The notes: generated by a model not told the origin, from the letters alone. DNA of 64,000 nt from an uncultured Eubacteriales bacterium (GCA_934438175.1 CAKSBH010000009.1:16888-80887); one strand, 5' to 3'. Shown: positions 26,755 through 35,554, counted from the stretch's first letter. Numbers and translations are program-made.

Positions 26755-26812
26755 ATGATTTTTTCATCAAATATCTGTTATCTTTTTCCGTAATTGAAAA
26801 AAAATAAAGAAC

Positions 26813-26980
26813 TCAGGCGAGGTTTTTACTATGCCGTGTTCCGGAAAGCAGAACCGAAATCATAATTCGTACCGCTACCGCTACCAGAACAAAGAAAACG
26901 GAAATCAGCGCAAAACGAATGACCAGTAGCCCCAGCAGAGCTACTACAAGAGCAAATACGAATCCGTAAAAGTTGCTCAT
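26813..26980 (-). CDS. Small two-span membrane protein, unknown
   Basis: 55 residues starting MSNFYGFVFALVVALLGLLV, with two hydrophobic segments broken by an Arg (VIRFAL) and a short basic tail. The preferred ATG at 26980 lies about 12 nt after AAAGGA; another ATG at 26992 sits directly on that site. It follows a near-consensus promoter and precedes the liv operon, separated by a hairpin. No family recognised. It may be part of the liv transcript or an independent small gene. Confidence 0.6.
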   Translation of the reverse strand: MSNFYGFVFALVVALLGLLVIRFALISVFFVLVAVAVRIMISVLLSGTRHSKNLA

Positions 26981-27041
26981 CGTCCAGCGCATTCCTTTCT
27001 TCCGGTTTTGTAAAACCTTCGCATCTTTGGATATTGGAGAA

Positions 27042-27070
27042 ATTATATCACAAAACAAAGAGGATTGCAA
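27042..27070 (-). promoter_or_regulatory. Promoter of the small membrane protein (and possibly the liv operon)
   Basis: Minus strand: TTGCAA (27070-27065), 17-bp spacer, TATAAT (27047-27042). The -35 box is the loop of the hairpin at 27057-27077. Confidence 0.75.
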
Positions 27071-27077
27071 CCTCTTT
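27057..27077. terminator. Small hairpin after queH, overlapping a promoter
   Basis: AAAGAGG and CCTCTTT form a 7-bp stem around a 7-nt loop. T-rich sequence follows on both strands. It is a plausible weak terminator for queH on the minus strand. Confidence 0.5.
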
Positions 27078-27125
27078 TTTTCTTTTTTTTGAAATTTTTT
27101 CGGAAATTTGAATTTTTATTCGCTT

Positions 27126-27779
27126 TTACTCTTTGTTTTCGGTCAGTTGCACAAAAAAAGCCGAAGAGGTTTCTCTGCGGGAAAAAACACATCCGCAATA
27201 ATTTTGCCGATACAACCCATATTGCCGCGACAGTTCCAGAGACCTTACGTATCCGTTCCGTTTTCCGAAATCCGAAAACAGATACGGAACCCCGGTCTCG
27301 GCAGCAATCCGCCCCCCGATTTCATTCAGCACCTGCGAGTCCTTCAAAGGCGAAAGCGTCAGCGTTGTGGTAAAGAAATCAAAACCGCCCTGTTTTGCCG
27401 TTTCCGCAGTCGTCCGCAGCCGAAGCGCGTAACAAAGCAAACACCGTCCGCCCCGTTCCGGATCGTTTTCCCGGGTCCGGGAAATGTCCCAAAACGGCTG
27501 CGGATCAAACGGAACGGTGACCAGATTCACGCCGCGGCAAAACGGTGCTTCCGAAAGAAACCGCCGCATCTCGCTCTCCCGCTTTTCAAACTCCGCGCCA
27601 TCGGTGATGTTGGGATTGAAAAAGAAAACGGTCACATCAAAAGAATCCGTCAGTCGTTCCAGGCAAACGGATGCGCACGGGGCACAGCACGCATGAAGAA
27701 GCAGACGGGGACGGCCCCCCGGCGCAAAAGACGCCCGGATCTCCTCCATTTTACGGTCATAATTTTGTTTCGTTTCCAT
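27126..27779 (-). CDS. queH: QueH, epoxyqueuosine reductase
   Basis: 217 residues. It carries out the last step of queuosine synthesis in tRNA, reducing epoxyqueuosine. The N-terminal HACCAPCASVCLERL, the central RCLLCYALRLRTT and the C-terminal YCGCVFS supply the conserved cysteines thought to bind an iron-sulfur cluster and a second metal in QueH. The ATG at 27779 has GGAG 6 nt upstream and lies within the end of uvrC (23-bp overlap). A GTG precedes it in frame. Confidence 0.93.
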   Translation of the reverse strand: METKQNYDRKMEEIRASFAPGGRPRLLLHACCAPCASVCLERLTDSFDVTVFFFNPNITDGAEFEKRESEMRRFLSEAPFCRGVNLVTVPFDPQPFWDISRTRENDPERGGRCLLCYALRLRTTAETAKQGGFDFFTTTLTLSPLKDSQVLNEIGGRIAAETGVPYLFSDFGKRNGYVRSLELSRQYGLYRQNYCGCVFSRRETSSAFFVQLTENKE

Positions 27780-29535
27780 CACAATCTCCGATCGTGTTGC
27801 GAATTTTCAAAGCCATGGATTCCGTAATACCTTTCACCTGCATCAGCTCCTCTTTGGAGGCGCGACGCATTTTCTCCAGACTGCCGAATGCGTCAAAAAG
27901 GGCTTTGACCCTTGCTGTACCGATGCCCTCGATTTTCATCAACTCGCTTTTGGCAGCCGAAACGTCACGAAGCGACCGATGGTAGGAAATGGCATATTTA
28001 TGCACAGCTTCCTGCAAACGCCCGCAAAACGAAAACACCTCAGGCGCAAGGTTCAGCATTTTTTCACCTTCGTCCGGAAAGACTACGGATTTGGTGCGGT
28101 GCCGGGCATCTTTTTTGAAGCCGATTACCGCAATGGGGTATCCGAACGAAGCCACCACAGCACTGACCGCCCGGATCTGTCCGAGCGCACCGTCGCAAAC
28201 AATCACATCGGGAAGCGGGGCAAATTTCTCATCCCCGTCCGCATATCGGCGCAAGCGGCGGAACACCGCCTCGCTCATATACGCCGTGTCGTCCCGTCCG
28301 TCGAATTTTCCGATGCGGAATTTCCGGTAACGGTCATGATCCAACGCCCCGTCCACACAGGAGATCATCCCGCAGACCACGTCGGAGCCCGCCATATGGC
28401 TGACATCGTAAAGTTCCATACGCCCGGCATTCCGGATTCCCGTAAACTCGCAGAACAGCGCAAGATTCCGTTGTGCGCGCTGTGTTTTACCAAGTTCCTG
28501 CAGCAGACGTTCCGAAGCATTCCTCCGGCACATATCCAGCATCTCCATATCCGCATGAAGAGCCGGAACGGAGACACTTCCGCCCAACCATTCGTTCAAC
28601 AGATCCGTCCATTCGTAGAACTGCTCCAGATAAATCTTGCCGGGCGCCTTTTCTTCCGCATAAAAACGCTCCATATACTCACGAAGCAAGGCATCGGTAA
28701 AGGGTTCCCGGAACACATCGCAACGCTCACCCACAATAAAGCCGTTGCGAACGCGCAGCATGAAAAGACAGGTCTGCCCATTCTGCTCGGCATAGGCAAG
28801 ATAATCCGCATTCCGGTGCGGCGGTGCTTTGGTCTGCTGTTTTTCCTGCACGGTATCCAGCGCCCGGATCTTGTCCCGCAGCTCCGCGGCATACTCAAAG
28901 TTCAGTTCATCCGAAGCGTTTTCCATTTTTTTCTGCAAAGAGTCCCGCACGGCACCAATGTTTCCATCCAGAACCTCACAGACGGAATGAACCAGATGTT
29001 CCAATTCCTCCTCACTCACCCGCCCTTCGCAATAACCGGGGCATCGGTGAATGTGATATTCCAGACATACCTTGCGGCGGTGCGATTTTTCCGAACAACG
29101 GGGCAACGAAAACGCCTTGGTCAGCAGTTCCACCAGAAGAGCGGCGCGCTGACGGGACAGAAACGGACCCCAGTAATAACCACGGGTCGTACGGAAACGC
29201 TCCAGCCGAAGCACCGGAAATCCGTTTTTGACCGAAAGATAGATAAACGGATATCCGCCGCTGTTCTTCAGCGCAATATTATAGGTAGGTTTATAGCGCT
29301 TGATCAGACTGCATTCCGTCAGAAGCGCATCCAGTTCGGTTGTCGTAAGAATGACGTCAAAATCATGAACCAGAGAAACCATCTTCTCCGTTTTCGGCGT
29401 ATGCTCAATCTGCCGGAAATAACTGGTAACACGATTTTTGAGAATTTTTGCCTTTCCGATATAAATAATATCGCCCTGTGCGTTTTTCATCAGATATACG
29501 CCCGGTTTTTCCGGCAATTCGTTGGCTTTTTTCAA
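27757..29535 (-). CDS. uvrC: UvrC, excinuclease ABC subunit C
   Basis: 592 residues from the TTG at 29535. N-terminal GIY-YIG nuclease (LPEKPGVYLMKNAQGDIIYIGKA), UVR motif (SDELNFEYAAELRDKIRALD), RNase H-like second nuclease domain (ELYDVSHMAGSDVVCGM), and a C-terminal helix-hairpin-helix pair (MKIEGIGTARVKALF and LMQVKGITESMALKI). It makes both incisions in nucleotide excision repair. The start is uncertain: the TTG has no ribosome site, whereas a CTG at 29553 has GGGGGTGA 6 nt upstream and its extra codons align with the usual UvrC N-terminus. Confidence 0.95.
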   Translation of the reverse strand: MKKANELPEKPGVYLMKNAQGDIIYIGKAKILKNRVTSYFRQIEHTPKTEKMVSLVHDFDVILTTTELDALLTECSLIKRYKPTYNIALKNSGGYPFIYLSVKNGFPVLRLERFRTTRGYYWGPFLSRQRAALLVELLTKAFSLPRCSEKSHRRKVCLEYHIHRCPGYCEGRVSEEELEHLVHSVCEVLDGNIGAVRDSLQKKMENASDELNFEYAAELRDKIRALDTVQEKQQTKAPPHRNADYLAYAEQNGQTCLFMLRVRNGFIVGERCDVFREPFTDALLREYMERFYAEEKAPGKIYLEQFYEWTDLLNEWLGGSVSVPALHADMEMLDMCRRNASERLLQELGKTQRAQRNLALFCEFTGIRNAGRMELYDVSHMAGSDVVCGMISCVDGALDHDRYRKFRIGKFDGRDDTAYMSEAVFRRLRRYADGDEKFAPLPDVIVCDGALGQIRAVSAVVASFGYPIAVIGFKKDARHRTKSVVFPDEGEKMLNLAPEVFSFCGRLQEAVHKYAISYHRSLRDVSAAKSELMKIEGIGTARVKALFDAFGSLEKMRRASKEELMQVKGITESMALKIRNTIGDCDGNETKL

Positions 29536-29590
29536 AAGTTCACGACGATTCAGATCGCATCACCCCCGACATTTGCTTATAAAAAGAAAT

Positions 29591-29619
29591 AGTAAACGGA
29601 AGAATGCCCGCCGTTTACT
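29591..29619 (-). terminator. HPr gene terminator
   Basis: Stem AGTAAACGG/CCGTTTACT (29591-29599 with 29611-29619) followed on the minus strand by ATTTCTTTTT, about 24 bp after the HPr stop. Confidence 0.8.
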
Positions 29620-29642
29620 ATTCCCATTCCTTCAATATGTTC

Positions 29643-29912
29643 TCAGCAAAGACCGCCCATATCACCGGCAAGCAGTTCTTCCAAACCATGAATGGCGTCT
29701 GCCTCGTCCGGGCCATCGGCAATCAGATTGATTTCACTGTCTTTGATAATACCCAGAGAAAGAACCCCCAGCAAACTCTTGGCATTGACCCGGTGTTCCC
29801 CCTTTTCCACCCAAATGGAGGATTTGTACTCGTTGGCTTTCTGAATAAAAAAGGTTGCCGGTCTTGCATGCAACCCGACAGAATTTGTAATGATAACGGA
29901 TTTGCTGATCAT
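29643..29912 (-). CDS. ptsH: HPr phosphocarrier protein
   Basis: 89 residues. GLHARPATFF contains the active-site His at position 15, which accepts phosphate from enzyme I for sugar uptake by the PTS. NAKSLLGVLSLG contains the regulatory Ser region phosphorylated by HPr kinase in Gram-positive bacteria and used for catabolite repression. Having the His separates it from Crh-type proteins. No enzyme I or HPr kinase gene is in this window. It has its own promoter and terminator. Confidence 0.93.
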   Translation of the reverse strand: MISKSVIITNSVGLHARPATFFIQKANEYKSSIWVEKGEHRVNAKSLLGVLSLGIIKDSEINLIADGPDEADAIHGLEELLAGDMGGLC

Positions 29913-29950
29913 AAGAAAATACCTCTTTGTGTTTTCTTTTATTTAATATT

Positions 29951-29979
29951 ATTATACTCTTACGTCCGAAAAAAGTCAA
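29951..29979 (-). promoter_or_regulatory. HPr gene promoter
   Basis: Minus strand: TTGACT (29979-29974), 17-bp spacer, TATAAT (29956-29951), about 39 bp before the ATG. Confidence 0.8.
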
Positions 29980-30144
29980 TATCAAAAAAGTAAAATTAGG
30001 AGTTGAAATTATAACAATTTTTAGTATATATGGTACAAAACAGAATTTCACTCCCCTTGATTTTGTGATTTCCAATTTCCCGCAGAATATTTATGCCGTC
30101 GTTGCAAAAAGTAACGGTAACAAGAAAAATGCAAGGAGAAAAAC

Positions 30145-31323
30145 ATGAAAAAAGCAATACGGACAAAATTTCTTGTCATGCTGGGACTCTGCATTGCCCT
30201 GCTCGGCGGCTCCTGGACGTATACGTTTGAAGAAATTCCGGATGTTTACTACGCATCTTCTGAAGAAGAGTGTGTTGAAATCCGTTCTTTTTATCCGGTT
30301 ACCACTGCTCTTTCACCGGTAAGTGAATCTTCCTATGAAATCGATGTCAAATATCTCGGAATTCTTCCGGTAAAAACAGTACAGGTGCACATCGTTCCGC
30401 CGGAGCGCGTCGTCGTTGGCGGCGAAAGCTTCGGCGTGCGGCTGTTTACCAACGGAGTTCTGGTCATCGGCACGGCGGATGTCGGCGGAAGCCCCTCTCC
30501 CGGCTATGCCGGAGGAATCCGGACCGGAGACATTCTGACCGAAATCAACGGAACCCGTCTTTCTTCCAACGAAGATGTCACGCGGCTGGTTGAAGAAAGC
30601 AACGGCGCTCCCCTTACGTTTTCGCTGAAGCGCGGCGGGGAATCGCTTTCCGTACGCGTTACCCCCCAAAAAGAAGACGGTATTTTCAAAGTAGGACTCT
30701 GGATCCGAGACAGCATCGCAGGCATAGGAACCATCACCTATTTTGACACCGACAACGGCGTTTTCGCTGCGCTCGGTCACAGCATCAACGACACGGAAAC
30801 CGGAATCATCCTTCCGATTCTGACCGGAGATGCGTTCGGGGCTTCCATTGCCGGGGTGCGTAAAGGGGTAAAAGGAACGCCGGGCGAGCTGAAGGGTATG
30901 TTTCTGGAAAACGAAAAAATCGGAACGCTGTACAAAAACGTCGGAGAAGGCGTGTTCGGAATTCTTGATAAAAATTACAAGATCTCCGGACAATCCGTTC
31001 CCATTGCCTATAAACAAGCCGTCCACACGGGCGCGGCAAAGATTCTCTGCACCGTTGATGGAACCGAAATACGCGAATTTGACATTCACATCGACCGAGT
31101 GACGCTGAATGCCCGGCAAACCACAAAGAACATGGTTATCCGGGTTACGGATCCGGAACTTCTTTCGCTGACCGGCGGCATCGTGCAGGGTATGAGCGGA
31201 AGCCCGATTCTTCAGGACGGAAAACTGATCGGAGCCGTCACCCATGTTCTCATCAGCACACCGGATACGGGCTATGGCATCTTTATTGAAAACATGATTG
31301 ACCGCGAAAGCACAGACCATTAA
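30145..31323 (+). CDS. spoIVB: SpoIVB, sporulation signalling serine protease
   Basis: 392 residues: an N-terminal membrane/signal segment (FLVMLGLCIALLGGSWTY), a PDZ domain around residues 110-170 (GGIRTGDILTEINGTRLSS), and an S55 peptidase domain with GVFAALGHSI (catalytic His) and GGIVQGMSGSPIL (catalytic Ser near 351). In spore formers SpoIVB is secreted from the forespore and triggers processing of pro-SigK through SpoIVFA/FB; a SigK-type factor is encoded at 57545-58213. The ATG at 30145 has AAGGAG upstream. I see no clear sigma-A promoter, which fits forespore-specific control. The preceding 232 bp are AT-rich. Confidence 0.94.
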   Translation: MKKAIRTKFLVMLGLCIALLGGSWTYTFEEIPDVYYASSEEECVEIRSFYPVTTALSPVSESSYEIDVKYLGILPVKTVQVHIVPPERVVVGGESFGVRLFTNGVLVIGTADVGGSPSPGYAGGIRTGDILTEINGTRLSSNEDVTRLVEESNGAPLTFSLKRGGESLSVRVTPQKEDGIFKVGLWIRDSIAGIGTITYFDTDNGVFAALGHSINDTETGIILPILTGDAFGASIAGVRKGVKGTPGELKGMFLENEKIGTLYKNVGEGVFGILDKNYKISGQSVPIAYKQAVHTGAAKILCTVDGTEIREFDIHIDRVTLNARQTTKNMVIRVTDPELLSLTGGIVQGMSGSPILQDGKLIGAVTHVLISTPDTGYGIFIENMIDRESTDH

Positions 31324-31326
31324 CAA

Positions 31327-31354
31327 AAAGACCACCGGGATTCCGGTGGTCTTT
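31327..31354. terminator. Bidirectional terminator between spoIVB and the MGMT-like gene
   Basis: A 12-bp perfect stem (31327-31338 with 31343-31354), loop GATT. The minus-strand tail is TTTTTGTT, the plus-strand tail CTTTCTC. Confidence 0.85.
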
Positions 31355-31357
31355 CTC

Positions 31358-32032
31358 TCAGATATGACAGATCCCGGCCCATTCACAATCCGGGCAGACA
31401 GAACCGAAGAAACCGGAGTCCAAAATTTCTTTTTGCAAAAGATCCCGCCGCTCGGCGGCACCGATCCAATCCCCGTATTCCCTGTTGATCCGTTTCAGAA
31501 CCCGTTCATCATAACGCTCTGCCCTGCCGCCGCATTCGCAGCAGCCCGCAACAAAATGCGGACACGCCGAGCACAGCACATCGCCGCCGCAAACCAGAAC
31601 GCAATCCTCCGTCTCCAGCCGATGACAAACCTCTTTCATCGCAGCGGTAAAAAGCTTTGAATAACCGGCACCGCGAAAAAACAGGCAGCAAAGCAGATGA
31701 TGCGGACGAAGGCACAACAAAGGGTCCGAAACCGACGGAACCCACCGGTAACGGAAAAGATTAACCTGACCGTTCTGCACACAAATGCCGTCCGCCATCA
31801 GCCGGTCTGCCTGTTCTCCCGGCCCGCCGAACGCAAAGCCGGGAGCCGTCTTTCCGGCGGCATTCAAAACCCGGAAGCATGCGGTTCCGTCCCCGTCCGG
31901 ATTCCGGTGCAATGCATTTCCCACGGCACGCGCGAGATAGCGGTTTCCAAGCAAACGTCCCAGATCCGCATACGTGGTGACCTTTCCGGACGGAAGGCAA
32001 CGAACCAAATTGTAAACATTCAGATCTTTCAT
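31358..32032 (-). CDS. Fusion: MGMT-like alkyltransferase domain + DUF1284 domain
   Basis: 224 residues. Residues 1-97 are an O6-alkylguanine-DNA alkyltransferase-like domain (LPSGKVTTYADLGRLLGN, FAFGGPGEQADRLMADGI). The active-site motif normally reads PCHRV; here it is A-C52-F-R-V, keeping the Cys but losing the His. Residues ~105-224 match DUF1284: LRPHHLLCCLFFRGAGYS, CSACPHF, then CPDC near the end. The latter part has about ten cysteines, suggesting a metal site. It is the last gene of the recA operon, one base after recG, which supports a DNA-repair role. Activity of the altered active site is unknown. Confidence 0.82.
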   Translation of the reverse strand: MKDLNVYNLVRCLPSGKVTTYADLGRLLGNRYLARAVGNALHRNPDGDGTACFRVLNAAGKTAPGFAFGGPGEQADRLMADGICVQNGQVNLFRYRWVPSVSDPLLCLRPHHLLCCLFFRGAGYSKLFTAAMKEVCHRLETEDCVLVCGGDVLCSACPHFVAGCCECGGRAERYDERVLKRINREYGDWIGAAERRDLLQKEILDSGFFGSVCPDCEWAGICHI

Positions 32033-32033
32033 A

Positions 32034-34070
32034 TCAACTCAAAATCCGGAAATCCGCCCGGTCAAACAACCGGATCAATGCTTCCTTTCTGTCCCTTTCC
32101 TCTTCTTTTTCAAACCATTGCGGATCTGCACAAATCTGTTCCGCTGCCTCCTTTGCGCGCTCCATGACCGAAAGATCCCGCATCAGATCGGCATGCCGGA
32201 AGACCGGAAGACCGCTTTGCCGCACGCCGAAAAAGTCGCCCGGTCCCCGGAGCTCCAGATCTTTGCGGCTGATTTCAAAACCGTCGTTTGTGGAACAAAA
32301 GACCTGCAGACGCTCCCGCGTCTTTTCGCTCTGCGTGTCGGAAACCAGAAAACAATATGCCTTTTGATTTCCCCGTCCTACCCTGCCACGCAGCTGATGC
32401 AACTGCGAAAGTCCGAACCGTTCCGCATTTTGAACCACCATAACCGAAGCGTTCGGAACGTTGATTCCGACCTCAATAACGGTAGTAGAAACAAGAACTC
32501 CGATTTTTCCGGAAGCAAAATCAGACAGAATGCGGTTTTTTTCTTTGGCATTCATCTTGCCGTGAACGTATGCCACCCGACAATCCCGCAGATCGGTACG
32601 GGAAAGCTCTTCGGTGAATTCCACAACGGATTTCAGTTCGGCGTCATTTCCATCTTCAACCAAAGGGCAAACGATATACGCCTGCTCCCCTGCCAGAATG
32701 CGGTCGTGCAAAAACGAAAACAGCCGCGCATGGTAGGCGGAATCCACCAGAAACGTACCGACCTTCTGCCGTCCCGGCGGCAACTGATCGATGACAGAAA
32801 CGTCCAGATCTCCGTAAAGAATCAGAGAAAGCGTGCGCGGAATGGGCGTGGCAGACATGACAAGAACATGAGGGCACATCCCTTTCCCCGCCAGACGGGA
32901 ACGCTGCGCAACACCGAAGCGGTGCTGTTCGTCCGTTACACAGAAAGCAAGATCCGAAAACGTCACCGAATTCCCCACGACGGCATGTGTTCCGATCAGA
33001 ACCGAAAGCCCGCCATGGGCAAGGTTTCCCAGGATGGACTCCCGTTTCTTTTTCGGCGTGCTCCCCGTCAGAAGCGCACAGGAAATGCCGAATCTTCCCA
33101 GCAACGGTTCCAGTGTTTCGTAATGCTGCTGTGCCAGAATCTCCGTCGGAGCCATCAGACACGCCTGGTGTCCGCAGCGCGCGGTATAATACAGAAGAAG
33201 TGCCGCAACCGCCGTTTTTCCGCAGCCGACATCCCCCTGAATCAAACGCGCCATCGGAGTTCCGCTCATCATATCCCGGATACACTCCCGCGCAGCACGC
33301 ATCTGGGCATCGGTCATACAGAACGGAAGTGCATCAAAGAACTCCGTCACATCCCGTTTCGGATAACGGATTCCCTGTTTTTTGATGCGGGAACCCCGTA
33401 AAAGATTCATGCCCAAAGAAAACAGGAACAACTCCTCAAACACAAACCGATTCTGCGCCCGCCTTAGGGTCCCCATGTCCGCAGGCAGATGAATCTGACG
33501 ATATGCCTCCCGCACGGAAGGAAAGCCGTATGCATCCCGGACCGATGCGGGCAGAACTTCCGGAATCGGATCCTCCACACCGAGAACCGCCTCGCGGATA
33601 ATGCGCCGCAGAACCTTTTGCGACAGTTTCCCGGTCAGCGGATACACTGGCTGAAGACAGGCATTTTGAAGATCCTCGATGGCAGGCGAGTTCATTTCCT
33701 TCAAAAAGCCGGCGACATCGGCTTTTCCGTAAAAAAGGCAGGTCTTTCCCAGCTCCAACCCGGAGACAGCATAGCCACGGTTAAACAATTTGACCGCAAG
33801 CGTTCCGGTCCCGTCGGAAACGTCAAACGAGGTGATGTTCATTCCGTTCCGGGTACGGATACTCCGGAGGCCGGAAACGATTTTTCCCTGCACAACGGCA
33901 TGATCTCCATCAGCAAGGTCGGCAATTTTCACGGGAGAAGTCAGATCCACATAGGTACGTGGAAACAGCTCCAGGGCGTCCCCAACGGTGCGGATGCCAA
34001 GCGACGCCAGTTGTTTCGCCCGTTCGGGTCCCACTCCTTTGATAAACTGAATGTTATCGTTCCGTTGCAC
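32034..34070 (-). CDS. recG: RecG, ATP-dependent DNA helicase
   Basis: 678 residues from the GTG at 34070, which has AAAGGAG 8 nt upstream; the frame is open to 34253 but runs over the hairpin and the cysS end. An N-terminal wedge/OB domain precedes the helicase core with Walker A LIQGDVGCGKTAVAALLL, the DEQH box (CVTDEQHRFGVAQRS), MSATPIPRTL, and motif VI (QLRGRVGRG). It remodels stalled replication forks and branched DNA. It is in the recA operon between cysS and the MGMT-like gene. Confidence 0.96.
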   Translation of the reverse strand: MQRNDNIQFIKGVGPERAKQLASLGIRTVGDALELFPRTYVDLTSPVKIADLADGDHAVVQGKIVSGLRSIRTRNGMNITSFDVSDGTGTLAVKLFNRGYAVSGLELGKTCLFYGKADVAGFLKEMNSPAIEDLQNACLQPVYPLTGKLSQKVLRRIIREAVLGVEDPIPEVLPASVRDAYGFPSVREAYRQIHLPADMGTLRRAQNRFVFEELFLFSLGMNLLRGSRIKKQGIRYPKRDVTEFFDALPFCMTDAQMRAARECIRDMMSGTPMARLIQGDVGCGKTAVAALLLYYTARCGHQACLMAPTEILAQQHYETLEPLLGRFGISCALLTGSTPKKKRESILGNLAHGGLSVLIGTHAVVGNSVTFSDLAFCVTDEQHRFGVAQRSRLAGKGMCPHVLVMSATPIPRTLSLILYGDLDVSVIDQLPPGRQKVGTFLVDSAYHARLFSFLHDRILAGEQAYIVCPLVEDGNDAELKSVVEFTEELSRTDLRDCRVAYVHGKMNAKEKNRILSDFASGKIGVLVSTTVIEVGINVPNASVMVVQNAERFGLSQLHQLRGRVGRGNQKAYCFLVSDTQSEKTRERLQVFCSTNDGFEISRKDLELRGPGDFFGVRQSGLPVFRHADLMRDLSVMERAKEAAEQICADPQWFEKEEERDRKEALIRLFDRADFRILS

Positions 34071-34097
34071 GGGACCGACTCCTTTCTCTGCACGAAA

Positions 34098-34122
34098 TGC
34101 CCTCCGGAAAACGGAGGGCATC
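34098..34122 (-). other. Hairpin between cysS and recG
   Basis: ATGCCCTCCG/CGGAGGGCAT, 10-bp stem with a 5-nt loop just after the cysS stop. The following T run is short (TTT), so full termination is unlikely; it may dampen transcription or protect the cysS mRNA end. Confidence 0.45.
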
Positions 34123-34125
34123 TGT

Positions 34126-35538
34126 TTATATTTTTTTCCACTTGACGCCCGCGGGAGTATCTTCCAAAACGATGCCCTGCGCCTTGAGATCGTCACGAAT
34201 CCGGTCGGCAAGCGCAAAATCACGGTTCTTCCGCGCCTGCTGCCGCTGTTCAATCAACGCCTCAACCGCCGCATCCAGACAGACCGGTTCGTTGCTCTGT
34301 TTTTTCTGGTTCTCCGCCTCTTCCAAAAGATTCAGCGAAAGAACCCGGTCAAAGTCACGGATCAACGCAATTTTGGAAGCACCGTTCAGATCGGATTTGA
34401 GCATATCGTACAGCGCCGTAATGGCGAGTGATGTGTTGAGGTCGTTGTCCATGGCGTCCCGGAATGCCGCGCGGAACAGTTCGGCCGCCGCATCGTCCGG
34501 CTCTCCGTCCCGAGGATCGACGGCGGCAATTTTCTGAATCAGACGCCGGTATGCAGACGCGGCATTGTCCAGATTCTCGTAACTGAACACCAGATTTTTG
34601 CGATAATGCGAAAGCAGGCAGAAAAACCGGTATTCCATCGGGTCATAACCCTTTTCTTTCAGAAGCGACAGCGTAAGGAATTCCCCGCTGGATTTGCTCA
34701 TTTTACCGCTTGCGGTATTGAGGTGCAACACATGAAACCAGGAATTGCACCATTTATGACCGAGATACGCCTCACTCTGCGCAATCTCGTTGGTGTGGTG
34801 AGGAAACGCATTGTCGATGCCGCCGCAATGAATATCCAGACGCTCACCGAGATTCTTGAGAGCAATGGCAGAGCATTCGATATGCCAGCCGGGATAGCCG
34901 GTTCCCCACGGGCTTTCCCATTTGAGTTCCTGGTTGTCGAATTTGGACTTGGTAAACCAAAGCACAAAATCGGTTTTGTTGCGCTTGGAAAGATCGGCTT
35001 CCACACCCTCCCGCACGCCTTCCTCCAGATCTTCGGCATCGTGCTTGTTGAACACATAATATTCTTCCAGTTTGGACGTGTCAAAATATACGTTTCCGCC
35101 GCTGACATAGGCATATCCCTTCTGCAAAAGAATCTCAATCATGTGAATGAAATCCTCAATGCAGGAGGTGGCGGGACAAACGATGTCCGGCTTGCGGATG
35201 TTAAGCGCCGCACAATCGGCAAAAAAGGCATCCGTATAAAAACGGGCAATCTCCATCACGGTTTTATGCTCACGCCGGGCACCCTTCAGCATTTTATCTT
35301 CGCCGGTATCCCCGTCCGAAGACAAATGCCCCACGTCCGTAATGTTCATGGCACGGCGCACATCATAGCCGGCATAACGGAGATATTTCTCCAGAACGTC
35401 CTCCATAATATACGAACGGAGATTGCCGATGTGAGCAAAATGGTACACGGTGGGACCGCAGGTATACAGCGTAACTTTTCCGGGCTCGTTCGGAACAAAG
35501 GTTTCTTTCTGTCTTGTCAAAGAATTATAAAGATTCAT
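34126..35538 (-). CDS. cysS: Cysteinyl-tRNA synthetase
   Basis: 470 residues. The class I HIGH motif reads YHFAHIGNLR and the zinc/cysteine site begins TCGPTVYHF. GYPGWHIECSAIA and the KMSKS motif as KMSKSSGEF follow. It charges tRNA-Cys. It starts 17 bp after the pgsA stop, in the middle of the recA-recX-rimO-pgsA-cysS-recG transcript. Confidence 0.97.
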   Translation of the reverse strand: MNLYNSLTRQKETFVPNEPGKVTLYTCGPTVYHFAHIGNLRSYIMEDVLEKYLRYAGYDVRRAMNITDVGHLSSDGDTGEDKMLKGARREHKTVMEIARFYTDAFFADCAALNIRKPDIVCPATSCIEDFIHMIEILLQKGYAYVSGGNVYFDTSKLEEYYVFNKHDAEDLEEGVREGVEADLSKRNKTDFVLWFTKSKFDNQELKWESPWGTGYPGWHIECSAIALKNLGERLDIHCGGIDNAFPHHTNEIAQSEAYLGHKWCNSWFHVLHLNTASGKMSKSSGEFLTLSLLKEKGYDPMEYRFFCLLSHYRKNLVFSYENLDNAASAYRRLIQKIAAVDPRDGEPDDAAAELFRAAFRDAMDNDLNTSLAITALYDMLKSDLNGASKIALIRDFDRVLSLNLLEEAENQKKQSNEPVCLDAAVEALIEQRQQARKNRDFALADRIRDDLKAQGIVLEDTPAGVKWKKI

Positions 35539-35554
35539 GTCGGATCCTCTCCTG

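Noticed and set aside
29627..29645. GAACATAT-like half site near the HPr stop and uvrC, and GAAC near recA, as possible LexA boxes
   Set aside because: Only one half matches the Gram-positive SOS consensus (GAAC-N4-GTTC) in each case.
29927..30148. A 73-codon plus-strand frame in the AT-rich gap before spoIVB
   Set aside because: No ribosome site, a composition typical of AT-rich non-coding DNA, and overlap with the spoIVB start region.
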